In this document: positions 34,638 through 43,354 of the stretch, in pieces | Numbering within the stretch: position 1 is the first letter of the stretch | Layout: each line of letters starts with the position of its first letter | NCBI RefSeq assembly: GCF_007671685.1 | Contig: NZ_VCNL01000002.1 | Location: 372,001 to 436,000, forward strand | Direction of reading: 5' to 3' | DNA from: Halorubrum salsamenti | GTDB lineage: Archaea > Halobacteriota > Halobacteria > Halobacteriales > Haloferacaceae | DNA length: 64,000 nucleotides | Made by a program: the position numbers and the translations under genes | The notes under the pieces: model-generated | What the model was told of the DNA's origin: nothing | Seen by the model: only the letters and a program-made list of their open reading frames with translations | The model's database searches: none

Positions 34638-35867
34638 TCACTCCGCGTTCCGGTCGACGTACGTTTCGAGGTTGTCGACGATCCGATCGAGCTGCGCCTG
34701 CGTCAGCTCGCCGCCGGTCCCGCCGCCGGTCCCCGCGAGGCTGTCTCCGAGCATCTCGAACTCGTCCCACGAGTGGTCGAGCAGCGGGTTCAGGTCGAAC
34801 CCGCCCAACAGCAGGAGCACGTCGACGTCGCTGCCGCGCCCGCGTTTCGGCGTGAGACTCGCCTGCCCGGCCACGTTGATGTCGTGTTTGGTGGTCCAGT
34901 CGCGGAACGCGCCGTACACCTCCGGCTCGCTGATCTCGTCGTCGTCGATCATGCTCTCCGGAGCGCGGACGATGGCGTACGCCGCCGTCGTCGTGCCGAC
35001 GTCCATCGGCACGTACGTGTTCTCGGCCGCCTGATCGAGCATGTACTCGAGCTCGTACACCTGGCCGTTCATCTCGGTCGCGACGGCGGGCGTGAAGTGG
35101 TACGCGTCCATCTGCGACGGGATGGTCACGTAATCTTTCACGTCGATGACGCTGCGCGTCTCGCGGCCGGCGCCGATCATCAGGTCGATCGCCGTGATGA
35201 TCGCGTCGTTGATCGAGTCGTAGTGGCGCCCGTTGCCGTTCTCCTCCTCGTCGAGTTGAGAGTTCGAGGCGAGCAACACCATGTCGGCGTTCTGCGTGTT
35301 GTCTGCGGTGCGGATCAGCCGCGAGAGCCCACACACCGCGTTGAAGTGCCGCTGCGGCTGTTCGTAGTAGTAGGGCCACACTCCGAACGCGGTGTGGATC
35401 ACGCTGTCCATCCAGTCCTCCGTCGCGCCCTCGTCTTCGAGGTCGGCGAGGCCGGTCTTGAACTGCTCTATCGTGTACGGGATCGACCCGTTTCCGGTGC
35501 CGCCGCCGAGCGTCGCGACGTGCATGAACGCGTCTGAGGTCCCGAAGTCCTTGATCCGGGAGACGATTCGGTCGAGGTCCTCCCTCGCGCACGCCTCGCC
35601 GTTCGGGAAGAAGTTACCGGCGCCCTGCTGGGAGCCGAACTCCAGCGCGTGCGACTCCATCGTCTCCTCCTCGCCGCGCTCGTCCCGGAGGGTCCCGCGC
35701 ATCCGGTCGATCGTGTTCCGGAGGTCGGCGCGGTTCGTGTTCATCACCAGTACCCGGTCGTCGATACCGGGGTTCTCCGCCCGGTCGAAGAACTGCGACG
35801 CGATGCGGCCGCCGCCCTCTCCCGACGCGATAACGCTCCATCTCGTAAACGTGTCCGTTTGTGCCAT
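34638..35867 (-). CDS. Divergent tubulin/FtsZ-superfamily GTPase (copy 1)
   Basis: 409 residues. Motifs in family order: nucleotide loop T1 GEGGGR (16-21), NTN (43-45), the tubulin signature GGGTGNG (121-127), an FtsZ-like strand-helix PYYYEQPQRHFNAVCGLSRL (165-184), the T6 region ADMVLLASNSQL (194-205) with the ribose-contacting Asn, and NDAI (220-223). An IDVKDYV box (241-247) offers Asp242 and Asp245 where FtsZ has its T7 catalytic acids. This suggests, without proof, that filaments could hydrolyse GTP. The end is Gly-rich then helical. It is not close to FtsZ1/2 or CetZ. It lies between two membrane-protein genes with 3- and 6-base gaps. Confidence 0.82.
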   Translation of the reverse strand: MAQTDTFTRWSVIASGEGGGRIASQFFDRAENPGIDDRVLVMNTNRADLRNTIDRMRGTLRDERGEEETMESHALEFGSQQGAGNFFPNGEACAREDLDRIVSRIKDFGTSDAFMHVATLGGGTGNGSIPYTIEQFKTGLADLEDEGATEDWMDSVIHTAFGVWPYYYEQPQRHFNAVCGLSRLIRTADNTQNADMVLLASNSQLDEEENGNGRHYDSINDAIITAIDLMIGAGRETRSVIDVKDYVTIPSQMDAYHFTPAVATEMNGQVYELEYMLDQAAENTYVPMDVGTTTAAYAIVRAPESMIDDDEISEPEVYGAFRDWTTKHDINVAGQASLTPKRGRGSDVDVLLLLGGFDLNPLLDHSWDEFEMLGDSLAGTGGGTGGELTQAQLDRIVDNLETYVDRNAE

Positions 35868-35870
35868 TTG

Positions 35871-37967
35871 TCAGTGTTCGTTGATCTCGAGTCCCGTTTC
35901 GGTCATCGTCACGCTGTGCTCGCCGTCGATCGCACCGACCACGTCCCGGACCACGGAGTCCGGGACCGGCGCCGAAAGGAAGTTCCGCCGCAGCTCGGCG
36001 AAGCTCATCCGGTCGCCCGGGTCGACGTTGTACCGCAGCACGTTGGTCAGCTCGCGTTCGATCTGGTCGTCGTCGTACACGACGACCTCACCGTCGCTCC
36101 GACAGATTCCGTGTCCCACCTCGTCGCTCCAGATGGCGAGTAGGCAGGCCGCGTGGGTGTCCTGTACCGGCAGGTCCATCGCCGTCGAGACGTATCCCTC
36201 CTCGGCGAACGACGATTCGAGCCGGGAGCGCATGTCCGGGAGGATCTCAGTCATGTCGACATCGACATCGGCGCAGAGCTGGTCGCGGAGCTCACGTTCG
36301 AGGAACTCCACCGACACCGACGCGTCGCCGTCGATCGTCACGTCGCGCTCGATCGATCCGAACGCGTCGTCGCCGGGATCGGCCGAGAGATCGTGGGTGC
36401 CCGCCGGGACGCTCTCGAACGCCGCCGTGCCGGCGACCCGCGTCTCCACGGTGACGGTCTCGGAGTACCCGCCGCCGTCGAGTTCGATCGTCGCCGTGCG
36501 GGGACGCTCGCTGCCGTGCTCGTAGGCCACTTCCACGGTCAGGTCGTGGGTCTCCACGTCGCCGCGCCGCAGGGCGGGGACGCTCGGGTCGAACTCCAGT
36601 CCCTCGTTCCGGCGGTAGTAGAGCCCGAGGAACTGGTCCGCGTGCCGCATCGGGAGGTCGTCGCCGACGACCTCACCGCGCTCCGCCAGCGCCGTCTCGA
36701 TCGTCTCCGAGACGTCGTCGTACGCGTCGACGACGGCCGCCTTGGTACTGGCTGTCCCGACCGCATCGCGCAGGTCGGTCGCCGCGGTCTCCCACCGCTC
36801 GGTGAACGCCTCTAGGTCCTCGATCTCGTCGAGGTCGGCCGCGAAGCGTTCGTCGCTTGCGGCCGGCTCCGTGTAGTACCCCGGAGGCAAATCGGCCGCC
36901 TGAAGCGTCTCCGCGTGGTCGGAGAGACGACGCTCCATCGTCCGGATCATGTCGAGACAGACCCGCCGGAGGTCGGAGCGGTGGCGGCTCGCCTCCGAGA
37001 GGTCGAGCGCCGAGTCGAGGTCCGACACCGCTGCGTCGATGCGGTCGACCTCGTCGATCGAACTCGCCTCGACGTGCGCGTCGACGTCGGCCCGGTCGAC
37101 CGCGTCGACGAGGTCGCGGATCGCGTCTAACTCCTCGTTGAACGACCCCGAGAACTCGTCGCGGAGCCGGTCACGCGCCTCAAGTACCGATTCGACGGCC
37201 GATGCGAACTCCCCGCGGTCCAACGCCGCCTCGGCGTCGGCGAGGTCCGCCTCGATGGCGCCGCCGTCGTCGGCGCGATGCTGGCCGCGCCGCATCTCGC
37301 GGACGGTCTCGATCGCCGCTTCGATCGTCTCGCTCGTCGCCTCGCGCGAGCCGTCTATCACGTCGCGACACGCGGCGATAGACGCGTTCGCGTCGGGCGC
37401 CGAGAACGACTCGTCCGGGTCGGCGAGATCGACCTCCGCAAGCCGTTCGAGCACGCGCTCGCGCCGGGAGAGATCGGCGGCGACGAACTCCCGAAACGTG
37501 GACTCGACCTCGTCGCTGAGCCGTTCGGTCTCGTTCGAGAGGCGCTCGAACTCCTGCAGATCAGCGGATTTGACCCCGTTTCCGAGGTCGAACGCACCGG
37601 TCTCTCGGTCGACGGTGACGCCCTGCGTCTCGAAGTCTCCGACCGCGGACTCGATCTGCGCGTCGATCCCCGGGTCCCAGTCGGGGTACGCGGTCCGGAG
37701 CTCCTGGATCTGCCGGAGGAGCGCCTGGAACTCCTCGGCGGTCGACCGAGCGCGGGTGCGGACGAACTGCTGTTCGCTCGTCCCGCTGCGTGTGATCACG
37801 CCCCGGACGTACAGCCCGATGCCGGCGACGACGAAAAGCGGGATACCGATGAGGACGAACCACGTCGCCGCCTGCGACCCGGACCAGACGAAGATCCCCG
37901 CGCCGATCGCCGCCGCCAACACGACGAGCGCGCCGATCCCGAGCGCGGTCCGTCGGTTCGCGTTCAT
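35871..37967 (-). CDS. Membrane-anchored coiled-coil protein
   Basis: 698 residues. Two closely spaced membrane helices at the N-terminus (8-30 and 36-55) form a hairpin that leaves the long remainder in the cytoplasm. Residues 65-450 are helical with coiled-coil segments (ERLSNETERLSDEVES). 490-600 is an Ig-like domain. The last 80 residues look like a small winged-helix-type domain (DDQIERELTNVLRYNVD). It overlaps the previous gene by 4 bases (ATGA) and precedes tubulin-like copy 1 by 3 bases. It is probably a cytoplasmic adaptor between membrane and filament. No named family recognised. Confidence 0.73.
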   Translation of the reverse strand: MNANRRTALGIGALVVLAAAIGAGIFVWSGSQAATWFVLIGIPLFVVAGIGLYVRGVITRSGTSEQQFVRTRARSTAEEFQALLRQIQELRTAYPDWDPGIDAQIESAVGDFETQGVTVDRETGAFDLGNGVKSADLQEFERLSNETERLSDEVESTFREFVAADLSRRERVLERLAEVDLADPDESFSAPDANASIAACRDVIDGSREATSETIEAAIETVREMRRGQHRADDGGAIEADLADAEAALDRGEFASAVESVLEARDRLRDEFSGSFNEELDAIRDLVDAVDRADVDAHVEASSIDEVDRIDAAVSDLDSALDLSEASRHRSDLRRVCLDMIRTMERRLSDHAETLQAADLPPGYYTEPAASDERFAADLDEIEDLEAFTERWETAATDLRDAVGTASTKAAVVDAYDDVSETIETALAERGEVVGDDLPMRHADQFLGLYYRRNEGLEFDPSVPALRRGDVETHDLTVEVAYEHGSERPRTATIELDGGGYSETVTVETRVAGTAAFESVPAGTHDLSADPGDDAFGSIERDVTIDGDASVSVEFLERELRDQLCADVDVDMTEILPDMRSRLESSFAEEGYVSTAMDLPVQDTHAACLLAIWSDEVGHGICRSDGEVVVYDDDQIERELTNVLRYNVDPGDRMSFAELRRNFLSAPVPDSVVRDVVGAIDGEHSVTMTETGLEINEH

Positions 37968-39007
37968 GCTATCACCCGGAGCAGCGGGCCAAGCCCAACC
38001 AACACGGCGAGGATAGCCGCCCCGGCGACGACGGCGACGGTCCCGATCAGGATCGGGAGCAGCGCCGTCTTCCGGTCGTAGCTCACGTCCCGGCTCAGCT
38101 TCATCTTCTCTTTGACGCGACGCGCGGCGACCAACGGAACCGCGGCGCCGGCGACGAGGCCGAGCGCCACCCCGGCTCCCAGCGATCCGAGCACCGAGAG
38201 CCGCACCGTCGAACGGGGGCCTTCCGCCTCCGCTCCGATCGCGGTGGTGTACGCGGTCGCCGCCGCCGTCACGTTCGCGTCGCGTTGCCGATACCCCTCG
38301 TCGAGCGCCGCGGCCGTCCCGACGGCGCCGGTGACGTTCCCGCTCTCGCCCGTCAACCTGAGGCGGTCCAGTAGGTCGCCTCGTGCGTCTCTCATGTCCG
38401 TGTAGTTCCTCTCCAAGGAGTGAACCGTTTCGTTTGCCGCGTCGAGGTCGCCCTCGCCGGCTTCGAGCGCGCCCGTCGTCTCGTTCAGCGCCGCCGTCGC
38501 GTTTGCGGTCCGACTCACGGCGTTGCGGTACCGCCGGTACGCGTCACCGACCTCGTCGTCGCCGGCTGCGAGCTCGTCACCGACCGCCTCGGCGCCGCCT
38601 CCGGCGACGTTGACGACAAGCCGGTTCTCGAACGACGGCTGGTCCCCGTCCGCGAGGTGGTCGGCGAAGTCGACGGTCTCGGTCTCGCCGGTGATCGTGA
38701 CGGGGTACGTGTGGCCGTCGCGGTCACCGACCTCGAAGCCGGTGCCGTCGGACAGCCAGTCCCGGTCGGCCGGCTCGCCGAACGAGCAGTAGCCGACGGT
38801 CAGCGTCGACCCGGGGTGGAGCGTGACCTCGTTATCTTCGCCACCGATGTCGTCACCTCCGACGCCGCCGACGATGGCGCTCTCGTTCTCGCCGATCCCC
38901 TCACAGTAGTCTTCCGGGCCCGCGGCCGCCGCACCGCCGGATGCGACGGCGAGCAGGCCGACGCAGAGCAGCGACACCAGCAGGCAGCGTCTCGCTCGTC
39001 CGGTCAT
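37964..39007 (-). CDS. Surface protein with two C-terminal membrane helices
   Basis: 347 residues. A signal peptide (LLVSLLCVGLLAVASGGAAAA) is followed by a small beta domain with two Cys (near 34 and 74) that may form a disulfide. A helical part rich in N-x-T/S sites comes next (NATAALNETTGAL). Two membrane segments close to the C-terminus (GVALGLVAGAAVPLVAA; ILIGTVAVVAGAAILAVLVGL) have a basic loop of about 20 residues between them. Overlaps of 4 bases with both neighbours. Confidence 0.72.
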   Translation of the reverse strand: MTGRARRCLLVSLLCVGLLAVASGGAAAAGPEDYCEGIGENESAIVGGVGGDDIGGEDNEVTLHPGSTLTVGYCSFGEPADRDWLSDGTGFEVGDRDGHTYPVTITGETETVDFADHLADGDQPSFENRLVVNVAGGGAEAVGDELAAGDDEVGDAYRRYRNAVSRTANATAALNETTGALEAGEGDLDAANETVHSLERNYTDMRDARGDLLDRLRLTGESGNVTGAVGTAAALDEGYRQRDANVTAAATAYTTAIGAEAEGPRSTVRLSVLGSLGAGVALGLVAGAAVPLVAARRVKEKMKLSRDVSYDRKTALLPILIGTVAVVAGAAILAVLVGLGPLLRVIA

Positions 39008-39279
39008 TCGAGCCGCCCCCCGATCTGTTTGCTCTGGTACCAGTACGTGGCGCCGCTCGCGATCACGGCGCCGACACCGAGTCCGATCAGCGCGCCGCCG
39101 GCCGCGAGGTACGGGACCTGCCCGGCGAGCGCGGTGGCGGCCGTCGCCGTCGCCGTCGCCTCGACGGCCGACCGGACGGCCTCGACCCCGGCGCCGACGG
39201 CGACGCCGACGAGTCCCACGAGCGCGGCCACCGCGACGAGCGCGACCCTCTCAAGCCGCGGTCTCGTCGTCCGAGTCAT
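39004..39279 (-). CDS. Small two-helix membrane protein
   Basis: 91 residues, ATG at 39279. Both ends use ATGA overlaps: its start overlaps the stop of tubulin-like copy 2 and its stop overlaps the start of the next gene. The coding frame is thus firmly fixed between them. Residues 12-32 (ALVAVAALVGLVGVAVGAGV) and 52-74 (PYLAAGGALIGLGVGAVIASG) are membrane helices with many Gly. The tail YWYQSKQ is probably cytoplasmic. It could be an assembly subunit in contact with the GTPase. It is easily missed because a longer frame runs through it. Confidence 0.75.
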   Translation of the reverse strand: MTRTTRPRLERVALVAVAALVGLVGVAVGAGVEAVRSAVEATATATAATALAGQVPYLAAGGALIGLGVGAVIASGATYWYQSKQIGGRLE

Positions 39280-40556
39280 GCGAACAGCTCCTCCGTCTCC
39301 TGTTCGTAGGCGTCGGCCGCGGCCTCGATCTCGTCGAGGCGGTCGAGGTCCTCGCGGCGGTACGTGAGCAGCGTCACGACCGACGCGAGGTTGCGGCCGC
39401 TGAGCGCGACGCCGAGGTTCACCTCGTTGAGCCGACAGCTCCGTTCGAGGTACTCCTTTATCGTCCCGGTCTCGACGCCGTGCGAGCCCGGCCCGATGTT
39501 CGCGCTGGGCGCGCGGACCAGTGCGATCGCCTTTTGGGCGTCGTTCGGGTCGGCCTTCGCGAGCGACTGCTTCGACGCCGAGAGCCGCGCCAGCGCCGCG
39601 CTGTCGATGTCCCGGCGCCCGACGAACGGGAGCAGGTACCCCGACAGCGACCGCGTCATCGTCACCGATCGCCCGATCGCGCCGTACCCCGGTCGGGACT
39701 CTCCGCCGGCGACGCCGAAGGACAGCGACGTGACGATGTCGCGAACGTCGATGTCCGGGGTGTCGACGCCGTCGACCTCGCTGGCGTCGACGTTGCTCAA
39801 CATCGGCCCGACGACGATGTCGTGGAACGCGGCGGCGACGTACTCGTTGTACTCGCCGAACTCGCCCCCGGCCGAGTCGAGGTACGAGATCCGCTGATTG
39901 TCGACGAGGACGATTCCGTCGACCTCGTCTTCGAGTCGGTCGAGGCCGTACCGGGCGTTCCACGCCTGTCGGCCCGCGCTGACCTCGCCGTCCGTCTCGT
40001 CGTCCTCGACCCCGCCGCGGGTGTTCGGGAGGACCGTCACGGCGACGACCTTCGTCCGGTCGTCGGTGAACTCCTTGATGCCGCGAGCGATGTGCGGGCT
40101 GATCCCGCACCCGGTGCCGCCGCCGAGTCCGACGAACAGGAACGCGAACTGAATGGCGTCCGTGTCGGTCGCCGGTACGTTCTCCTCGTCGTCCGCGGCG
40201 GCGGCCCGTCCCCCGAACTTCGATTGGAGGACCGTCTGGAGCTCGTCGGCGTGGTCCGCCATCACCTCGTCGGCGTCGACCGGATTCCGACCGAACCCGC
40301 CCGTCACCATCTCCTCGAAGCCGGGCTCGATCCCCTGCACGAGCCCGTGCTGCTGTGCGACCCCGTATTGGTCTTCCGCGGGAACGTTCGAGAGGTTCTG
40401 TAAGTCCCGCATCGTCGAGTTGAACACCAGCGGTCGACCCAGCGTCGAGATGTCCGTGGACTCGAACAGCCCGAGCATCGAGTCGTCCGTGTACTCGAAG
40501 ATCGCGTCGACGATCGCTCCCCCCGCTTGTCCCGCGCCGATAAACAGATACGTCAT
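39276..40556 (-). CDS. Divergent tubulin/FtsZ-superfamily GTPase (copy 2)
   Basis: 426 residues. T1 loop GAGQAGG (7-13), tubulin signature GGGTGCG (145-151), VTVLPNTRG (173-181) followed by an AGRQAWNARYGLDRL helix, T6 strand DGIVLVDNQRI (213-223), and IDVRDIV (269-275). The last box is very like that of copy 1 and carries the acids expected in the FtsZ T7 loop. An acidic insertion occupies 117-135. No membrane segment: a cytosolic GTPase expected to polymerise. First gene of the eight-gene operon; it overlaps the small membrane protein by 4 bases. Confidence 0.83.
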   Translation of the reverse strand: MTYLFIGAGQAGGAIVDAIFEYTDDSMLGLFESTDISTLGRPLVFNSTMRDLQNLSNVPAEDQYGVAQQHGLVQGIEPGFEEMVTGGFGRNPVDADEVMADHADELQTVLQSKFGGRAAAADDEENVPATDTDAIQFAFLFVGLGGGTGCGISPHIARGIKEFTDDRTKVVAVTVLPNTRGGVEDDETDGEVSAGRQAWNARYGLDRLEDEVDGIVLVDNQRISYLDSAGGEFGEYNEYVAAAFHDIVVGPMLSNVDASEVDGVDTPDIDVRDIVTSLSFGVAGGESRPGYGAIGRSVTMTRSLSGYLLPFVGRRDIDSAALARLSASKQSLAKADPNDAQKAIALVRAPSANIGPGSHGVETGTIKEYLERSCRLNEVNLGVALSGRNLASVVTLLTYRREDLDRLDEIEAAADAYEQETEELFA

Positions 40557-40589
40557 TTAGCTGGTGGTTCCTTCGTACGCCCGCTCGTG

Positions 40590-40600
40590 AAAATAGTTAT
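40590..40600 (-). promoter_or_regulatory. Possible TATA box of the eight-gene operon
   Basis: On the minus strand the sequence ATAACTATTTT is centred about 39 bases before the ATG at 40556, in an AT-rich gap. It would imply a short leader of about 10 bases. Weak evidence. Confidence 0.3.
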
Positions 40601-40682
40601 CGAACAGTACATGTCTCTACTACAGATATTACTCGAACATCGGATTATAAAGATGGTGGACGTACCAGTATGCGGACAGGCG

Positions 40683-42752
40683 TCAGCCGCGCAGTCGACG
40701 GAGCATTACGCTGTACTCGTTGCGCTCGTACAGCTCCTCGACGTGATCGAGGAGGTCGCTCGCCGCGGCGAGCTGGCCGGCGGCCCGTTGCGGCTGCTCG
40801 TCCCCCATCCGCCGGGCCCGATCACAGAGCGTGTCGGCGAGGTCGAGGAAATGCTTCGGAATAGTGTGGTTGTGGTCCGCGCGGACCGAGACGTACTCCT
40901 CGTTGACCGACGCGATCCGGTCTTCGACGTCGTGCACGCGACGGGCCACGTCGACGCTCTCCGAGGGCCCGTCGGACCGTGAGAGCCGCGGGACGAGCGT
41001 CCGGTCGTAGAAGGTGCATTCCTGGTAGATGGCGTACAGCTGCACTTCGTCGACGTCCGGCTCGTCCGCCATCGCCTCCAGCTCCCGGACCCGATCCGCG
41101 AGGTGGCGATAGACGTTGCCGTCCGCCCGCTGGAGGTCGCGTTCGAGCGACTCGATCCGGCGGCGCACGTCGCTCACCTCGATATCCGCGATCGCGGCCT
41201 GCACCTCGCTGAGTTCGTCGAGCCGCTCAACCGTCGACCGGAGCCGCTCGGCCGCCTCAGCCTCGTCGCCGTCGTCGAGCGCGTCGAGCAACCGTCGCGT
41301 CTCCGACGACCGCGGACGCGCGTCGGCACGCACCCGGTCGGCGAGCGACGACAGAGACGAACTCGGGCGCTCGACGGCGACCTCGCCGCGTTCGATCGCG
41401 TCCGCGAGCGCCGTCGCCCGGTCAGCAACATCTCCAGAGCCGAGGTCGACCGTGCCGTCGGCCGCCCGGCAGAGCCGCTCTGCGGCCTCGCGGTGGCGGT
41501 CGCGCTCCGTCTCGGACCGGTCGCGCTCCTCCGCCAGTTCGATCGCTCTGTCGAACACCGGGAGCAGCCCGGACGCGGCGTCGCCGTCGCTTCGCGCGAC
41601 GCGGCTGCGCGCGGACTCCAACTGACGGGCCGTCGGCGAGTCGTCAAGGCCGGAGACGGCGTCCGTGAGCGCCGCGTCGCTCTCCAGACGCTCGACCGCG
41701 TCGCCGAGGACCGACTCGACGCGGCTTTCGTCCGCGTCGGGATCGGAGAGAACCCGACAGAGCTGCTCTGCGACGTCTGATTCCGGTCTCTTTCGGGTCG
41801 AAACCGTGTCGGCAGCCGAGACGGTGCGGGCCGATTCGGAGTCGCCGGCGTCTGAGCGATCGGGCGGGCTGTCGGTTGCTCCGTCATCCCGATCAGCGGG
41901 CGATCGAGAGCCCGTTGCCGGCCCGGTGTTTTGTGGCGATCGGCTGCCAGCGCTTGACTGGCGGTCCGAATCCGAGGTGTCACGCAGCGGCGACGCGGTC
42001 CCGCACTCGGGACAGAAGCGCATGTCGCGGCCGACATCGGCCCCGCAGTCGGTACAACTCGGAGACACGTCTTCCGCAGTCGTCTCCGGCTCGTTTTCGT
42101 CCGCCAGCGGAGAGGTCTGATCCGGTTCCTCGGTGGATTTTGACGCTGCCTCACGGTCGTCCGCATCGGCGTCGGTCTTCGAGAACGGAGATTCCGTCCC
42201 GCATTCGCGACAGAAATCCACATCTTGGGAGTAGGAGACGCCGCAGTTCCGACAGATTCGGGTCTGACGGTTCTGTCCCCCGTCCGACGTTGCCTCATTC
42301 GTCGTCGACCGAGTCGCACGGTTGTCGGTTGTCACAGTTCCGCTCGACGTGCCCGCTTCCGGGGCGGATCCGGTCGTCCCAGTGACATAACCGCCTAACA
42401 CGCCACCGATGAGACCGAACGCGATAGAGTGAGAAATGATAATGAGTATGATAAGACCGAGACTGCCCGCGAGGATACCGCCGATGACCGGAACATCTGC
42501 CAACGCCTGTCCGAAGAAGACTCCGAGTAGAATCGCGGGCAACGTCATCCCGATACCGTTCAACAATCCGGATTTCACCCCGCCCCACGTGCTTTGGCTG
42601 CCAATGTACGCCGCGGTCGCCCCTCCCAGAATCGGGCCGAACAGGCTCACGACCGGGAGGAGATACGCGAGGGTCGTGACGCCCATCCCGGCGAGGACAC
42701 CTTTCAGCAGCTGCTTTCTGTGTCTCCCGCTGTTACTCGTCGCCGTTCTCAT
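40683..42752 (-). CDS. Membrane protein with two zinc ribbons and a coiled-coil region
   Basis: 689 residues. Residues 15-130 contain about four membrane segments with Gly-rich turns, similar in appearance to the DUF5518 group of small haloarchaeal membrane proteins. Two double-Cys zinc ribbons follow (CRNCG...CRECG near 165-185; CTDCG...CPECG near 233-252). After a low-complexity Ser/Asp linker, about 370 residues of helix and coiled coil run to the end. The long cytoplasmic part suggests an adaptor. It diverges from the small zinc-ribbon membrane protein next door; an AT-rich TATA-like run (TTTTTAATG, minus strand near 42786-42794) fits its promoter. Confidence 0.72.
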   Translation of the reverse strand: MRTATSNSGRHRKQLLKGVLAGMGVTTLAYLLPVVSLFGPILGGATAAYIGSQSTWGGVKSGLLNGIGMTLPAILLGVFFGQALADVPVIGGILAGSLGLIILIIISHSIAFGLIGGVLGGYVTGTTGSAPEAGTSSGTVTTDNRATRSTTNEATSDGGQNRQTRICRNCGVSYSQDVDFCRECGTESPFSKTDADADDREAASKSTEEPDQTSPLADENEPETTAEDVSPSCTDCGADVGRDMRFCPECGTASPLRDTSDSDRQSSAGSRSPQNTGPATGSRSPADRDDGATDSPPDRSDAGDSESARTVSAADTVSTRKRPESDVAEQLCRVLSDPDADESRVESVLGDAVERLESDAALTDAVSGLDDSPTARQLESARSRVARSDGDAASGLLPVFDRAIELAEERDRSETERDRHREAAERLCRAADGTVDLGSGDVADRATALADAIERGEVAVERPSSSLSSLADRVRADARPRSSETRRLLDALDDGDEAEAAERLRSTVERLDELSEVQAAIADIEVSDVRRRIESLERDLQRADGNVYRHLADRVRELEAMADEPDVDEVQLYAIYQECTFYDRTLVPRLSRSDGPSESVDVARRVHDVEDRIASVNEEYVSVRADHNHTIPKHFLDLADTLCDRARRMGDEQPQRAAGQLAAASDLLDHVEELYERNEYSVMLRRLRG

Positions 42753-42844
42753 TAGTCATCCCGGACTCATCTTGTTAACGACACATTAAAAATGTGAGTG
42801 AATATACCACAGCCGATCCAGCGGAGCGGAGCGGCGTCGGGGAT

Positions 42845-42853
42845 ACATTTATG
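42845..42853 (+). promoter_or_regulatory. TATA-like box of the small zinc-ribbon membrane protein
   Basis: ACATTTATG is centred 29 bases before the ATG at 42878 and is the reason for choosing that start. Confidence 0.45.
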
Positions 42854-42877
42854 GTCGACCGACCGCCGCAGAGGGAT

Positions 42878-43294
42878 ATGGCAAAGAGGCAACTAAACCC
42901 GGACGAGATGTTCTGTACCAGTTGTGGTGAGATTATTAAACGGAAAGCCGAGATCTGCCCTGAGTGTGGCGTCCGACACGACGAGGACCCAACCGCGACG
43001 AACGGCGGAGGACCTGCGTCGACGGCCCGGGGGACTGCGTCGACGAACCAGAGAGCCACATCGACGGCCGGGGGAAACGACGTGGGACTCGTGATGGCGT
43101 TCGTGGACCTCTGGAAAGCGAAAAAGGCCGTCCGTCATCTGCTGGATCTCATTCTGATATTCGTCTCGTTCGGGACGTATCTCGCGATATACTTCGTCGA
43201 AGCGTTCGTCCACTACTACTACCTCAAGAAAGGGAAGTACGGCATTTACGACGAGGAGACCGATTCGGAGATCTGGTCGCCGCTGCTCAAGTGA
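42878..43294 (+). CDS. Zinc-ribbon membrane protein
   Basis: 138 residues. An N-terminal zinc ribbon (CTSCG at 13-17, CPECG at 29-33) is followed by a Thr/Ser/Gly linker. Then come one or two hydrophobic segments (HLLDLILIFVSFGTYLAIYFVEAFVHYYYL) and a short acidic tail. A longer frame from a GTG at 42794 is open but lacks promoter support. Divergent to the much larger zinc-ribbon membrane protein; both share the plan of zinc ribbon plus membrane part and may be partners. Function unknown. Confidence 0.7.
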   Translation: MAKRQLNPDEMFCTSCGEIIKRKAEICPECGVRHDEDPTATNGGGPASTARGTASTNQRATSTAGGNDVGLVMAFVDLWKAKKAVRHLLDLILIFVSFGTYLAIYFVEAFVHYYYLKKGKYGIYDEETDSEIWSPLLK

Positions 43295-43354
43295 GTACGT
43301 CGAACGGCGACGGAAAATCTGAACCGCGATCACCCGACGTGGATTCGCGGCCGG

